Below, piece after piece: positions 10,619-20,854 of a stretch of DNA of 64,000 nucleotides. The notes under the pieces are model-generated. The model saw only the letters and a list, made by a program, of their open reading frames with translations, ran no database searches and was not told the DNA's origin. Source of the stretch: Cladochytrium replicatum. Lineage: Eukaryota; Chytridiomycota; Chytridiomycetes; Cladochytriales; Cladochytriaceae. The stretch lies in the NCBI GenBank assembly GCA_025526935.1, contig JAHLKD010000051.1, positions 186,001-250,000 of the forward strand, written 5' to 3'. The translations under genes were made by a program, and so were the position numbers. Numbering within the stretch: the first letter of the stretch is position 1; each line of letters begins with the position of its first letter.

Positions 10619-11069
10619 TGCGTTTTGAAGCTAACGTGTTGTGGGTAGGGGGAAGGCTGTTTTAGGGCTGAGAAGGAGCACTTTAAGTAGCACGTGCCTC
10701 TTAGCGACCCAAGGAGAAATTGGAAGAAAAGAAAAGAAATTGAATGTACAGGATGATAGCATTATTGAATTTTATCAGTGCTATTGTTTATCAAGATGCA
10801 TTATGATTATGTCGGAGCGTATGTAACAAGTGGATGATTGCATTACTGCATTTTATCATCGCAATTGTTTATCAGAAATCACTGAACCTGATGTTTTGGA
10901 CCATAGTCGTTTTGTCATCAAGCTGACCGGTCTGGAGCTATGATTATAATTCTGTACCCACATTTTATGTTAAGAAACATAGGGCCAGAAACACTTTCCA
11001 TCCAACTTCCTCTTTTGGAAGCCCAACTTTTTCTTCTCTTTTCTTTCCTTTTCTGTCTCATGCGCCACT

Positions 11070-11810
11070 ACCCGTCTTATAAAGAGCGCGTCTCAGCTAC
11101 TTTCCTCCATTATAATACCTGGTGAGTGAAATCGCCCTTCGTCTTTGGATTAAGGGAGGTCGGGAACGATGACACTATTCTTTCCCCGGCGTATCGACCA
11201 TGCCGAAAACCTGCGCTTACTCTTCGGAGTGAGTTATTCCAAGCCAGGAAACCTGACCCGCCTATTCCCTCTACTTTCTTTCTATCATTTTGACTTATTC
11301 GCAGATCTGTTGCTAACCTACTTTTTGTCCTTGCGTAGGTCCCTGTCTTTGCCCTGGTCTTAGCGAATTTTCGTCAGGTGAGTTTCGATTTATCACTCCT
11401 TTCTTTTCTCCTGTCTGGGGCGACGATGAAGTTTTTCGTTTCCACTTCGCAGTTTCCACCGTAGGGCTAGTTATGGGATCCTTGACGCAATATGGCGGCT
11501 GGTGTCCACGGGCTCACTGTATCTCAACGCACGCTTTGATTCCTGACCCACCTTGAGGAAACTCAAGGATGGAATCTTGTGCACCGAGGTGTGTTTGCTT
11601 TTCGTGTCGGCTGGTTTCGTCGCCGATAGGTGTCTCTCCTAATGACGGATCATAAACGTACCTTCCTTGGATGTCTGAGCTCCTTTTCCATTTCTGTTCT
11701 CTTTCCCATTTATGTTGATTAGCATTATTGATTACTTATTTCTCTTACAGGAGGAGTGTGTTTCTTGTTATGTTTTCTCAAAAGGGCTTCAATAAACAGT
11801 GTCAAATTTC
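11070..11810 (+). ncRNA. Possible spliced non-coding transcript
   Basis: A TATA-like box (CTTATAAAG at about 11076) is followed by several good donor/acceptor signals with no long open frame: donors GTGAGTG near 11121, GTGAGTT near 11230 and 11379, acceptors TTCGCAG near 11305 and 11452, GCGTAG near 11339, and CTCTTACAG near 11750. An AATAAA signal lies at about 11790. The exons implied are tens of bases long and do not code. Such units often host intronic snoRNAs, but I could not find convincing C/D or H/ACA boxes. Alternatively these could be upstream exons of an unrecognised gene. Confidence 0.3.
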
Positions 11811-11856
11811 ACAACCAACCAGGTTTCCATGTTAAGAAAGTTAAAAGAGTTTGATC

Positions 11857-14800
11857 TTAAGATCGCCCGCTTCTTTTCCCACTCAGTGCAGCAGCCATTT
11901 CGATCGTGTCTCTAACCGACTTCGGTTCCCACTTGCCTTTCGAAATCTGAACGAAGACAACGCTCTGATCAATGTACACCTGCAGTCCTCCTCCTGTCGC
12001 TCCTCCAACTAACCCGCCCGTCCCACCGATCTTGAACAGCGGCTTCCCGCTCACCGGGTGCGTGCGATGTGTTGGTAGGAACGACAAATTGTTTTCGGCA
12101 GCCGACGACTCAAGAAGCTCTTTCACCGTTACAGACGGCCCTGTTGACACAGCTGCAGAGTGCACCGTCGGCACTGGCGTTGAAGCAGGGATCGACGCGA
12201 TGGGCGGCGGTAAGCTTGGCATCGGCGGTGGAGGCAGTTCTTTCCAAGGTCCACCGACTCTTTGCGCCGCAGCCAAGACTACCTCGTTCTGTTCCCGCCA
12301 GTCCATTGCCGTCTGCATCATATCCATAGCCGCAATAAACTGCCTCTGTATCCCTTCCTCGTTCATCAGCGTCTCAGGGAACTGGCTCTTCCACACCATG
12401 TACCACTGCATCACCTCCTCCTGCGTTGCGCCCCACCGTTCCCGCCGCTCATCCAAAGACCCTTCCCCAATTGGACCAGTCAGCCACGTCCACAGCGTCT
12501 GGTTCCATTTCGGGAAGAACTCGGTCTCAAAGAGGTGCACAAAAAGCCCCCGGCGAGTCGAATCGAAAAGGTCGAGCCACTCGAGAACGGAATGGAAGGG
12601 CACAATGTCCTGTTTCGCAGGGTTGATCTCGAGCTCCAAACGGAGCACTTCGACGAGTTTGGGGAGGACGTGCTTGATGATGAGGGAGTCCAAGTCGTCG
12701 AGATTGAACACGTCTTTCCAAGCCAAGAGCGATTTCCGCATGAAGCCGCCGTCTTTGGATAGACGGTATGAAGAGCTGCTGAGCGCGATGCCGAGTTTTT
12801 GTCGGACGGGGGTGTTGATGTAGTGTTCCATCCGGTCTTCCTCGAGGATCGTGAGCCATGGATGCAGCCAGGTGTGCACCATCTCCTGACTGCGTCGCGG
12901 GTCCCAATCGTCCAGCGTCCGTGAAATCTTTGGCAAGACCAACTGGTCGATGATGTTGTCCACTAACCAGAGAGGGAGTAACCCATCGGATGAAGGTATC
13001 GACTCGACTTGTCCATTGCTCCTCTCCGATTTGCGATTCTCGGCGACTAAGTCCATGAGGACCTGCTGCGGACGCCGTTCATTGCCGATAAAGAATCCTC
13101 CGTCGTTTTCGCCTGTTCGCTCGATCGCTCGCTCGATGGGTTTTGGAGGACACCACGCCTCAAGAAGGACAATCACTGCATCCGGATGCCGTACGTCCCA
13201 GTCGTTACTAAAGTACAAAATTTCGATTAGTCAAACATGTTTCTATGAGACATGTACTATGCCATGGCCTTACTTTATGGCTTGTCGGATCTTAACCATC
13301 CAAATGGTGTACATCATGCTTTCAAACGCAGTCATGACCTCCTCTGCAGCGCGAGCTTTGCTCAACTGTGTCTCGACAATCAGAAGCTTCTTTATGCTTT
13401 TCAAGCCGGCTAGCGTAAACGTTGGGTTTAGCAGTGGATACCACTGAGATAGCAATCGCTTCATGATGGGAGATAAAGCTGCGACTGTCAGCTCGTCCAG
13501 ATGATGTTCTACGTACAGATCATAATACTCTCCTTGAAGCTTTTCAAATACGGTTCGGAATGGCCCGATAAAGTCGATGGTCGAATCTTCTGAGTCGACC
13601 ACCATTGATGCGCTTCCATTCTCAGCGCGTCTGGATTTCGCAAGAACCGCGGGAGATATCGAACGCAATACATCCACTGCAATGTCTCCGCACTCCCTTG
13701 CAAGCTCCAGCACAGCTTCGAGTCTAGTCACGACCTCCTTGCTCGCCTCGTACCTCCCACGCATCAATTTCTCATCCTGCTCCGTCTGATTAACCGACCG
13801 CTCCTTCTCTTTCACTTTCTTGTACGTCGACGTAAGGTCCTCTTGTGCCATTTCAGCGAGGAGTCCGATGTTGTGCCGGAACTCCGGGATCCGTTGCGAA
13901 TGGTCGACTAGGCCGATCTGGTTCTGCTTTTGGATGTCTTTGGCGTCGGAGAGAACTCGGGTTTGTTTCCCTGTCATGTCGATAATCTTGCTGGATTGCG
14001 ATGGTGCCGCACTGACGGTGTCAGTGGGTAGCAAGCCGGTTACGATGGCGGTGGAGACCATGTCTTCCTCGGCATCTTTGAGAATTTGCACTGCGGTTCT
14101 GTATTTGTCCTTTGACTTCTTATTCTTCTTCCATCCGTCAGTTCTGGGCGCTTTCTTCTCAGCCTTAGATGCTTCTTCCATGACCACGTCACCTGACCCT
14201 TTCGCCCTCCGTCGTTGGTCGTCTTTCACTGTTTCTGTGCGTTCGTCAAATCCACCGTGACCCAATCCCATTTTTGTCGGGCGGAGTTTGACGTCAATCG
14301 GCTTCACGATTCCTTCGCGCTCCCGACCCAATCCTTGGCCAGGTTTGTAGCCAAACTTTGCGAGATACTTGCTTCCGAATCCTTTTGTCGTCTTTTCGAA
14401 TTTGCCAAAATCTTTGTCTGGAACGGCTCGCGGGGTTGATTTGGCGGGAGTGGGAGCCTTTGTTTGTTCAAACTTCCGTTTGCCAAATGTTGTAGGTAGT
14501 TGTTGGGTATTTTGAGTTGATGTTGAAGAGGATCCACTGAACAGAGTCTTTTTCGGCGCACTGGGGCCGGTGGAGCCGCCTTGACTACTTCCAGCTGCTG
14601 GTTTACTTCCGATTCCTGCTCGCGCCCCGCCGGAAATGGTCCCCAGCGCTGGGCGTAAATCATCTTCGTCAACTTCCATTGCGTCCACATCAACCGATCC
14701 TAGACCGGGCCTCGAGTCCCCCACAGCATCGTCGAATTCCCGCATTCCCAAACCACGATGCTCTTCTTCCTCTTCGTCATCAAGCTCCATCTCTCGGGAC

Positions 14801-15252
14801 TGTAAATCCCTGTCAGAATCACCATCTTCCTCCGCAGGTGCATCCATATCACCACCATTATCATCAGAAGAGTCATCGACATTATGGTCTTCCTTAGCTT
14901 GCGATGCGCTGGTAGTTCCTTTCACGAAACGGGGGCCGGCCAGTAGATTCGCAGTATTGTGTCGGCCACTTTGTCGGGTATCGTCTTCGTCGTCGCTACC
15001 ACGTTCCGCCCAGATACCATATATTGCATCTTCCTTTGTAAACTTTCTCCCTCGTCGTCGGTCCGGCTCTGTCAGCTGTGAAATAAGTAACACTCCAAAG
15101 ACTTAAATTACAAGTTGATGTGTACCGTTAAACAGCCCGGATTCTTCGATAAGATCCTGATCGGTGATGCCGAATGGCTCCATTCTCACGCCATGATTTC
15201 CCTCCTCGTCCGACGAGTCATCACCGTGCGAGACTTTCTTCCTCCGTCCCAT
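11857..15252 (-). CDS. TFIP11: TFIP11 / Spp382 (Ntr1)-type G-patch splicing factor
   Basis: Three exons (15126-15252, 13274-15068, 11857-13207) give 1090 residues. The N-terminus (FGITDQDLIEESGL, then KFTKEDAIYGIWAERGSDDED) is the tuftelin-interacting-protein N domain. After an acidic Ser/Asp-rich linker comes a G-patch at about residues 270-320 (TKGFGSKYLAKFGYKPGQGL, then MGLGHGGFDE). The remaining ~650 residues are the GCFC domain, ending in the exon-3 part with NDWDVRHPDAVIVLLEAW. This protein activates the helicase DHX15/Prp43 to take apart the lariat spliceosome in the nucleus. The acceptor of intron 1 was chosen as the second AG (CTGACAG) because only it keeps frame. The start codon is only 45 bp from the divergent DYNLT2B start. 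It is longer than animal TFIP11 (~840 aa), mostly from the acidic linker and C-terminal Pro/Ser/Ala-rich loops. Confidence 0.93.
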
Positions 15253-15297
15253 TTAATTGTAAATTATTAAAATTGAAATCCTGTGGCTTACTAAGGA
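15253..15297. promoter_or_regulatory. Divergent promoter, TFIP11 / DYNLT2B
   Basis: Only 45 bp separate the two start codons on opposite strands. The interval is AT-rich (AATTGTAAATTATTAAAATTG), so both transcripts must start within it or inside the partner's coding region. Confidence 0.7.
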
Positions 15298-15978
15298 ATG
15301 GCTTCCGCCGCTCAACAACTCGACGGTTTCTCCATTAGACCCCCGGCCAAACAAAAGTACGGTTCATGCAAAATCACTATTGGAAATGTGTGTGCTGGGT
15401 ATACGTAAATACTTGAAATCTTTGTTCAACAGATTCCGTCCGGCCATTGTCAGCACAATCATTCACCAAGTGCTCGAAAATCGGCTCAGGGGTCAAACGT
15501 ACACAGGGGAAGCATCGTCGGCATGGTCAAAAGAAATCGCTGATGAAATCAGGAACAGGCTGAAAGGTGGGGGGGCCCTTGATAAGAGGTGATTAATTGA
15601 ACAATCGCTGAAAATGCCATTTCATTACGTTGTAGAGCTTGACTTAGTTCGGTACAAATATGTCGTTCACGTTCTGATAGGAGAGATGCGTGGAGAGGGC
15701 GTACAGTACGTTTGCGTTTTGGCCGAATGGGATGAAATTTGATCCAAGCGACTTTTAGTATGGGTTGTAGATGTTTCTGGGACTCTGATACGGACAACAT
15801 GGCAAAGGAGAAGTTCGAGAATGTAAGTTTACCCATCTCTGGAAGATTTTTTTCTTAACTGATTCCACTCAATGGCAGGAATCGTTGTTTTGCGTCGCAA
15901 CAGGTATTGTTTACAGCCGTCACCATTCAATCTTGGGCTCACTTCTATCATTAAGTGTTTGGTGTTTATCATTATTAA
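15298..15978 (+). CDS. DYNLT2B: Tctex1-type dynein-2 light chain (TCTEX1D2/DYNLT2B)
   Basis: Six exons (15298-15356, 15433-15566, 15636-15705, 15759-15822, 15879-15903, 15956-15978) give 124 residues. The Tctex1 domain fills the protein: FRPAIVSTIIHQVLENRL, YKYVVHVLIGEMRGEGV, CRCFWDSDTDNMA and the terminal SLFCVATVFGVYHY strand, the last supplied by two tiny exons of 25 and 23 nt. The IGE-x-RGEGV and CFWD-x-DTDN signatures are closest to the TCTEX1D2 (DYNLT2B) subfamily, which belongs to cytoplasmic dynein 2, the retrograde motor of intraflagellar transport. With IFT122 at the other end of the window this supports a flagellated zoospore stage. All intron phases agree. The gene is shorter than the human protein (142 aa) by the N-terminal extension. 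Confidence 0.9.
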
Positions 15979-16129
15979 ATTCCTTTTATGTTCGTCTGTT
16001 CCGTAAACAACTCTCCATCTTTGAAAGTCAACATTTTCACCCATTTCACCACCAATTTCCTTTGATACAATACAAAAATGTGAATGCTTTCGGCCAAACT
16101 GTGCATATCATCTTGATCACTTGCTTATT

Positions 16130-16759
16130 TCACCACGATTTCGTGAAGCACTTCCAGTAACGACAGTCCCGGCATGGGTTTGACGCTTTGCATTCAGGCG
16201 TGCACCGTTTGTCGACGAGCCGAGCAACTTTGCCAACCGTGCAAAGTATGTTGTTGGGCGGCGCACTGTCAGCCGGACACGCCCTTGGGCACAACCACTG
16301 ATCAGGAATCTTGACGCAAACTTGCGGCGAGGTGCAGCTCTTGCAGCTATCGTTGAATCCGCATGTGTAGCCTAGCACCAGCAAACCATGATTAATAGAG
16401 ATTAAGAAAAGCCTTGGGGGATACATACCGTAGGGGCATTTGAGATCACAAGTGGGCGGAGCAAAGCAAGAAGGGCAAGGGGATGACACGCTCGGCGCAC
16501 AAAAGGAGACCGGATCTCTGAAGCATTCGGTACAATACTGTCGGTCGTTTGTAGGAGTGGTAGTGCACACTTTCCCGCGGGTACACATGATGTTGCAGAA
16601 GGGAAACCCGTCGATCAGAGGTGGTTTCCTTCCGCTAGTACAAGATCTGCCTCCCTCGGACCGATCGCACAGTAATCCACTTGAATCGTTGGATGGGCCC
16701 ACAGGAGATCCGAGTACGCTGGCCGCGAGAAGTGACAAGATCAAGAATGGGTAGATCAT
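16130..16759 (-). CDS. Cysteine-rich secreted protein (paralogue A)
   Basis: Two exons (16429-16759, 16130-16371) give 190 residues. The start at 16759 gives a good signal peptide (MIYPFLILSLLAASVLG); an in-frame upstream ATG at 16828 would add 23 residues. The mature protein has about 25 cysteines arranged in loops, many as C-x2-C or C-x3-C (for example CPSCFAPPTCDLKCPYG, CKSCTSPQVC, CRDCRYWKCF). No Ca-binding or enzymatic motif is visible. The intron falls exactly after CPYG in a Cys loop. A paralogue at 19.1-19.7 kb has its intron at the equivalent place (after CPEG), so the two derive from a local duplication. Likely an extracellular or cell-wall protein; function unknown. Confidence 0.75.
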   Translation of the reverse strand: MIYPFLILSLLAASVLGSPVGPSNDSSGLLCDRSEGGRSCTSGRKPPLIDGFPFCNIMCTRGKVCTTTPTNDRQYCTECFRDPVSFCAPSVSSPCPSCFAPPTCDLKCPYGMYPPRLFLISINHGLLVLGYTCGFNDSCKSCTSPQVCVKIPDQWLCPRACPADSAPPNNILCTVGKVARLVDKRCTPECKASNPCRDCRYWKCFTKSW

Positions 16760-17149
16760 GCTGGGAGAACAAACCATGCACGTGGCACGCGATTTGTTCC
16801 AAATTTTATGGGCAGCTCTATGAAACATTGTATGAGCAGATGTTTTGAATCGCTAATCGCCATGATGATAGCTGATCTGTTTTCTTTCAGTATGCTGGGT
16901 ACATTGATTTATTCACCCTATCCCCTTGATCGTTCAAAGAATACATTGGAAACGGCAATGCACTCTGACCGTCCATGAAGATATCGACATGTTGAGGAAG
17001 TTTTATAAGTACAGCGCAGATTTTGGAAGTGAGGTAGGCGCGATAATTTACTAGCGGGTCTTTAGCTGAGAGTTAATTGCTTCAGTTGTGCACGAGGGAA
17101 TTACTTCTCGGCGTATTCCTCGTTGTGCTTTTGACAAAGTCTTCTCAAT

Positions 17150-18600
17150 TTCGCCGTCTGTTCAGGTCGCACGAAGATCGTCAAGTTTCTGCTTGATGAG
17201 GTCAAGGTGGATGCAAACTCGTGGAACCACAATGGCAACACAGCACTGCACATGATGGCCTGGTGGGGATTGTACAACGACAGCGGTGAACCCCATGAGA
17301 CTCCCGACCAATCATCCAACAACGAACAAGACATCGATTCCGCTCAAAATGAGATGATCAGAAATGCGTTGAAGAGAGAGTCGGATAACGTCCCCACCGA
17401 ATAAAGCGGGCAGAATCTTACTAAAGCAGAATGCAGTGCAAAGACGTTCATGAGAAATTATGATGATCATACGCCGTTCCTTGTTGCGGTCAAACGAAGG
17501 AATGTGGCATGGTCAGGGCTTTACAGAAAGTACAAGACAAAAAAGTCTTTGATTATGACCTTGTTGCGGGATATAGATATCCTCTCACAGCAAGTCTGCG
17601 CATTCAGCAAATATCAACTTTTCTCACCTTTCGATGATAGGACATACCAAAACCGAAATTGAGAGCAGACAAGCTCTTCTCAGACTTGGATACGCGGAAA
17701 ATTATGAACAAGGATCGATTTTCGAAGAAAGAAAAGCGATTCGACACCGGTCTAGAATTGCCATTAACAACCGTGATAGCGCAATGGTAACATCCCGTTA
17801 TTCCGAATCGTCCTGGAAGCAAAGTAGACAATCTATGGACAGAACATGTTAGTTAGTTTATGTTTAGGTACGTTGTTTGAAACATAACGGGCCAAAGTCT
17901 AAGAAGCTGTTTTGTTGTCAGCTCTTTTTTTATCAGATCTTGATCCTTGTCGCTCAGTCCTTGACCCCTATTGGGCCAGCAGATGCGCTATTGGCCGAAA
18001 AGAGACTCACTTAACTTGGAAGCCCTGTCGGGATTTTTCGACCAACTGTCGGACTTTTCCCTGTTCTTACATCCTAACTGTTTGGTGTGAGGTTCGCGAG
18101 CTTGCCCTTCTCGATTACAGATTATTTAGGCATGTACACCAACAGTATGGATTCTCAACGGCTTGCCAATTTTGCAATCCGTGCTCAGTTACATCGATCT
18201 TCCTGCAGATGTTGCGCACAATATTTTCCAGTTTGCAAATGTGGTCCTATTCGTTGGCGTTGTCGTCAGTCGTGTTTGCCGATTCCCGGAAACGGAAATA
18301 AATCTCTTTACGGCTCTCAACTCGATTAGCTGGCTTCCGCTGTTCAGCTTCTTCCAAGGATTCAGAAATCTTTGGCCGCTCATTGCAGCAATCTAGAGAA
18401 TGGGGTGACAATGAGATGCTTGTGCTCCTGTTTGCTTCGAAGAATTGTAATTCTTTGTTTCATGGCCATTTTCTTTGTTTTCTACATGGGTTTTGCGATG
18501 GCGTTCTGGCTTCAGGTAACGGCTTATCCCCCCTTAATCTCTATCACACAATTATCTTCGTTAATAGATGTCGCCATCAGTTCGTAACAACGCGAACAGT
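17150..18600 (+). pseudogene. Broken ankyrin-repeat / TRP-like channel gene
   Basis: Two parts of one architecture can be read. At 17165-17400 an ankyrin-like unit occurs (KIVKFLLDEVKVDAN, then WNHNGNTALHMMAWWG), and at 17440-17520 another (YDDHTPFLVAVKRRNVA). At 18190-18520 there are hydrophobic stretches resembling the S4-S5 region of TRP channels: LNSISWLPLFSFFQGFRN and, in another frame, RRIVILCFMAIFFVFYMGF followed by a GT donor (CAG/GTAACG at 18512). Frames shift and stop between them, and I could not join them with normal introns. I therefore call a decayed ankyrin-TRP channel gene; a real gene with many tiny exons cannot be excluded. Confidence 0.4.
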
Positions 18601-18674
18601 ACAACCCGAACGGCGCGTCCACGAATCACGATGTAATCCGCCCATTGACCGTTAGCTTCAACATCTGTTTACAA

Positions 18675-18929
18675 CTATTTGGTCATCTGAGAGCAAGTGG
18701 AGGAAAGATATCTCACTGGTCTGTCAGCCCACAATTCCAATGGATCCGTGGGGGATATCTCATCAGTATATATAATCTCGTCCCACATCATATTAGTTTG
18801 GACTAGCACGCATACAACAATTTTCCTAATACCTTCATGCTCGGTGGTGATAGTTGTTCGAGATTGCTGATGATCCTTTACTATTCTTACAACTGTGCGG
18901 ATAAGGAGCTGTTGGATTTGAGATACCAT
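18675..18929 (-). other. Unassigned 84-codon open frame
   Basis: An open frame with ordinary composition but no recognisable family, between the channel relic and paralogue B. It may be chance. Confidence 0.15.
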
Positions 18930-19140
18930 GTTACTCTCAATGCACTAGCAACAGATGCAGCACATTGATCCTATTCATATAGCCAAAGTTCTACCCTCGC
19001 GCTCAGGCATCCGATCAAACCCCTACTCAATGCATTCCCATTTGCGACAGTCAGTGCAAGGTCATCCGACACACATCTAGCGGAACAGCTGGCGTAAACA
19101 AGTGTGCCTAGAGCCCCTCCATACAAAAAAGTCCGTCCAA

Positions 19141-19651
19141 CTACGCATTCCGTGGCGGACACGATGGGCATATCAGGCTCTCTGGTACCGATAAACATGC
19201 CATGGGCGAAATACAGCTCGCGCACGGAGTTTCGTCAAACACACACTTGTATCCTTTAACTTTGTTTCAGAACTTTCTTTGCATATATAAATGATTTTGG
19301 GCTTTTACCTTCAGGACATGTTGCGTTGCACTGTGGCGAGAACGTGCAGTCTACGCAGATGTTGTGGTACTTTGCACAGAAGTAAAGCGGTGCTTTGCAG
19401 TTGATACAGAAGGCTGGGTTGCACCTCCGATCGGGGGTGCAGGAGTCATCGCATGTGGATGTAGAAAAGCCCTGCAGTAGTAGCTGAACCGTGGTGTTTT
19501 GAGGTGTGGGGGTTGCAGATGCGGTGGAGTTTGTGAGCGTGGAATTTTGAGCGAAAGGGTCGTTCTGTGACTGAGTTTCGGCGAACATTGGACAGATGAT
19601 CAGTGAGAGGGCAGCAAGATACAACCACAACATCGTGTTTGATTGTGGCAC
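19141..19651 (-). CDS. Cysteine-rich secreted protein (paralogue B), C-terminus probably damaged
   Basis: Two exons (19309-19651, 19141-19253) give a 151-residue product. It has a signal peptide (LWLYLAALSLIICPMFA), a Ser/Thr/Asn-rich linker with possible N-glycosylation sites, then cysteine loops (CDDSCTPDRRC, CVDCTFSPQCNATCPEG, then after the intron YKCVFDETPCASC). The layout and the intron position match paralogue A. The frame ends at a TAG just after CPSCPPRNA, but about 80 bp downstream (about 19024-19062) a different frame encodes CTDCRKWECIE, the counterpart of the C-terminal CRDCRYWKCF of paralogue A. The gene has thus lost its end by frameshift, or uses a further intron I could not place. 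Confidence 0.55.
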
Positions 19652-19724
19652 AGTTCGCGTTTGTCTCCAGTGAATATATTATTTGAACGAAAGGAAAGGA
19701 AAAAAATGGGGAAGACTTCGACGC

Positions 19725-20682
19725 CTAATCGTCATCTTCTTCTGACGAGGAGGGCTCATCCCTAAACAACCAGAATTCAGTAAAAACGACGAGCTGCAAA
19801 GATATTGATACATACCACATTGCGAGCTTGTTCTCTTTGGACGAAGAAGAAGATGATGACGAAGATGATGCTTTTGCCTCTGAGGAATCATCTGATTCGC
19901 CTGGTGGCAGAGGTGACTTCTTCAGCTTATCGTTTGCGATAACCTTCTTTGTCACTGGATTGAAACTGTGAACAATTCAAAGGAAACGATAAGAAAAGGT
20001 ATCATACCTTTGCCGACAGCTGCCTTCACATCTTGAAGAGCTTTTTCATGGTCATTCAGGTAGTCATTGTCGTCAAAGCGAATCTTTTTTGTTTCACGCT
20101 CCTTGAGACCCTCTTCAATTTTTTTCTGACGTTCTTCCCCTTGCTTTCGTTTCCTCTCAGGCTCGTTTTCCAAAAACTCCGCCAACCTATAAAACGGCAA
20201 AGAATTTCAGTAAACAAACCATAATATGTTCTAACAACACCATACTTTTTAGCTTCATTCACAGTTTTCAACCGCCGGCCAGAAAGGTCTCTGCATGAAT
20301 CGTGATTTGTTGTTTTGCGCGAGGCCATCTTGCCTCCTTGAGCACGCAGCATGCTTCCGAAGCCTCCCTTCCCTCCAACAACCCGTAAGAGCACCGAAAA
20401 AGTTGGCGGGAACGCACAGTCCTCTCCATCCGCCCAAGTGCACATTTTGTCGGAGTCGTTTGTGGAGAATGGGGAGCCTCCGTGAGCGACATCTCCGCGC
20501 ACTATCCGCTGTTCAAAGGCAGGAATGCCGAAGGTGTCCTCAACCAAGCTCTTGAGGTGCTCGATGGTGCCGGTCCCCTCCTGCTCGTCGATGCCCACAC
20601 ACAGTAAACCGGTCGCTGTCCTCAGGAAGGCTTGATGGCACATCTGAGAGTCACGTGTACGGGAATTGGGGGGACGGACCAC
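19725..20682 (-). CDS. SDE2: SDE2 (silencing-defective 2) splicing / genome-stability factor
   Basis: Four exons (20246-20682, 20008-20186, 19816-19954, 19725-19761) give up to 263 residues; an internal ATG at 20643 is an equally likely start. The N-terminal third is the divergent ubiquitin-like fold ending in the hallmark GGKGGFGSMLRAQGGKM at about residues 103-119, the site where SDE2 precursors are cut after the first GG so that the C-terminal part starts with Lys. It continues with the conserved SRKTTNHDSCRDLSGRRL and VNEAKKLAEFLE, a charged coiled coil, then a Ser-rich acidic tail (EEDDD end). SDE2 enters spliceosomes to promote excision of particular introns and, in animals, supports replication-fork stability. 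It lies head to head with the clathrin gene. Confidence 0.92.
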
Positions 20683-20854
20683 GACACGACACAGGGTATG
20701 TATGTACGGGGGGAAGGGGGATGGGGGAAGGGGGGTGGGATGCGAAGCTGTCTAACGGGCGTGGCTCGATGGTGGCTATCCGACTATCGCTGACGAACCC
20801 TTTCTTGCACCTTGAAGATCATCACCAACCCTGCTGAACACACAATAACCAGCC
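20683..20854. promoter_or_regulatory. Divergent promoter of SDE2 and clathrin with a G-quadruplex-type tract
   Basis: The 172 bp between the outer start codons contain five G-runs (20708-20739: six, five, five, six and three G) separated by 1-2 base loops, a textbook potential G-quadruplex on the plus strand. A pyrimidine-rich leader and CAC-rich sequence precede the clathrin ATG. Confidence 0.55.

Noticed and set aside
11160-11690. Possible box C/D snoRNAs in the introns of the non-coding unit
   Set aside because: C boxes (ACGATGA, AATGACG) deviate from the consensus and D-box spacing and terminal stems are lacking.
12069-12762. Plus-strand frames within TFIP11
   Set aside because: They are antisense to the conserved GCFC region.
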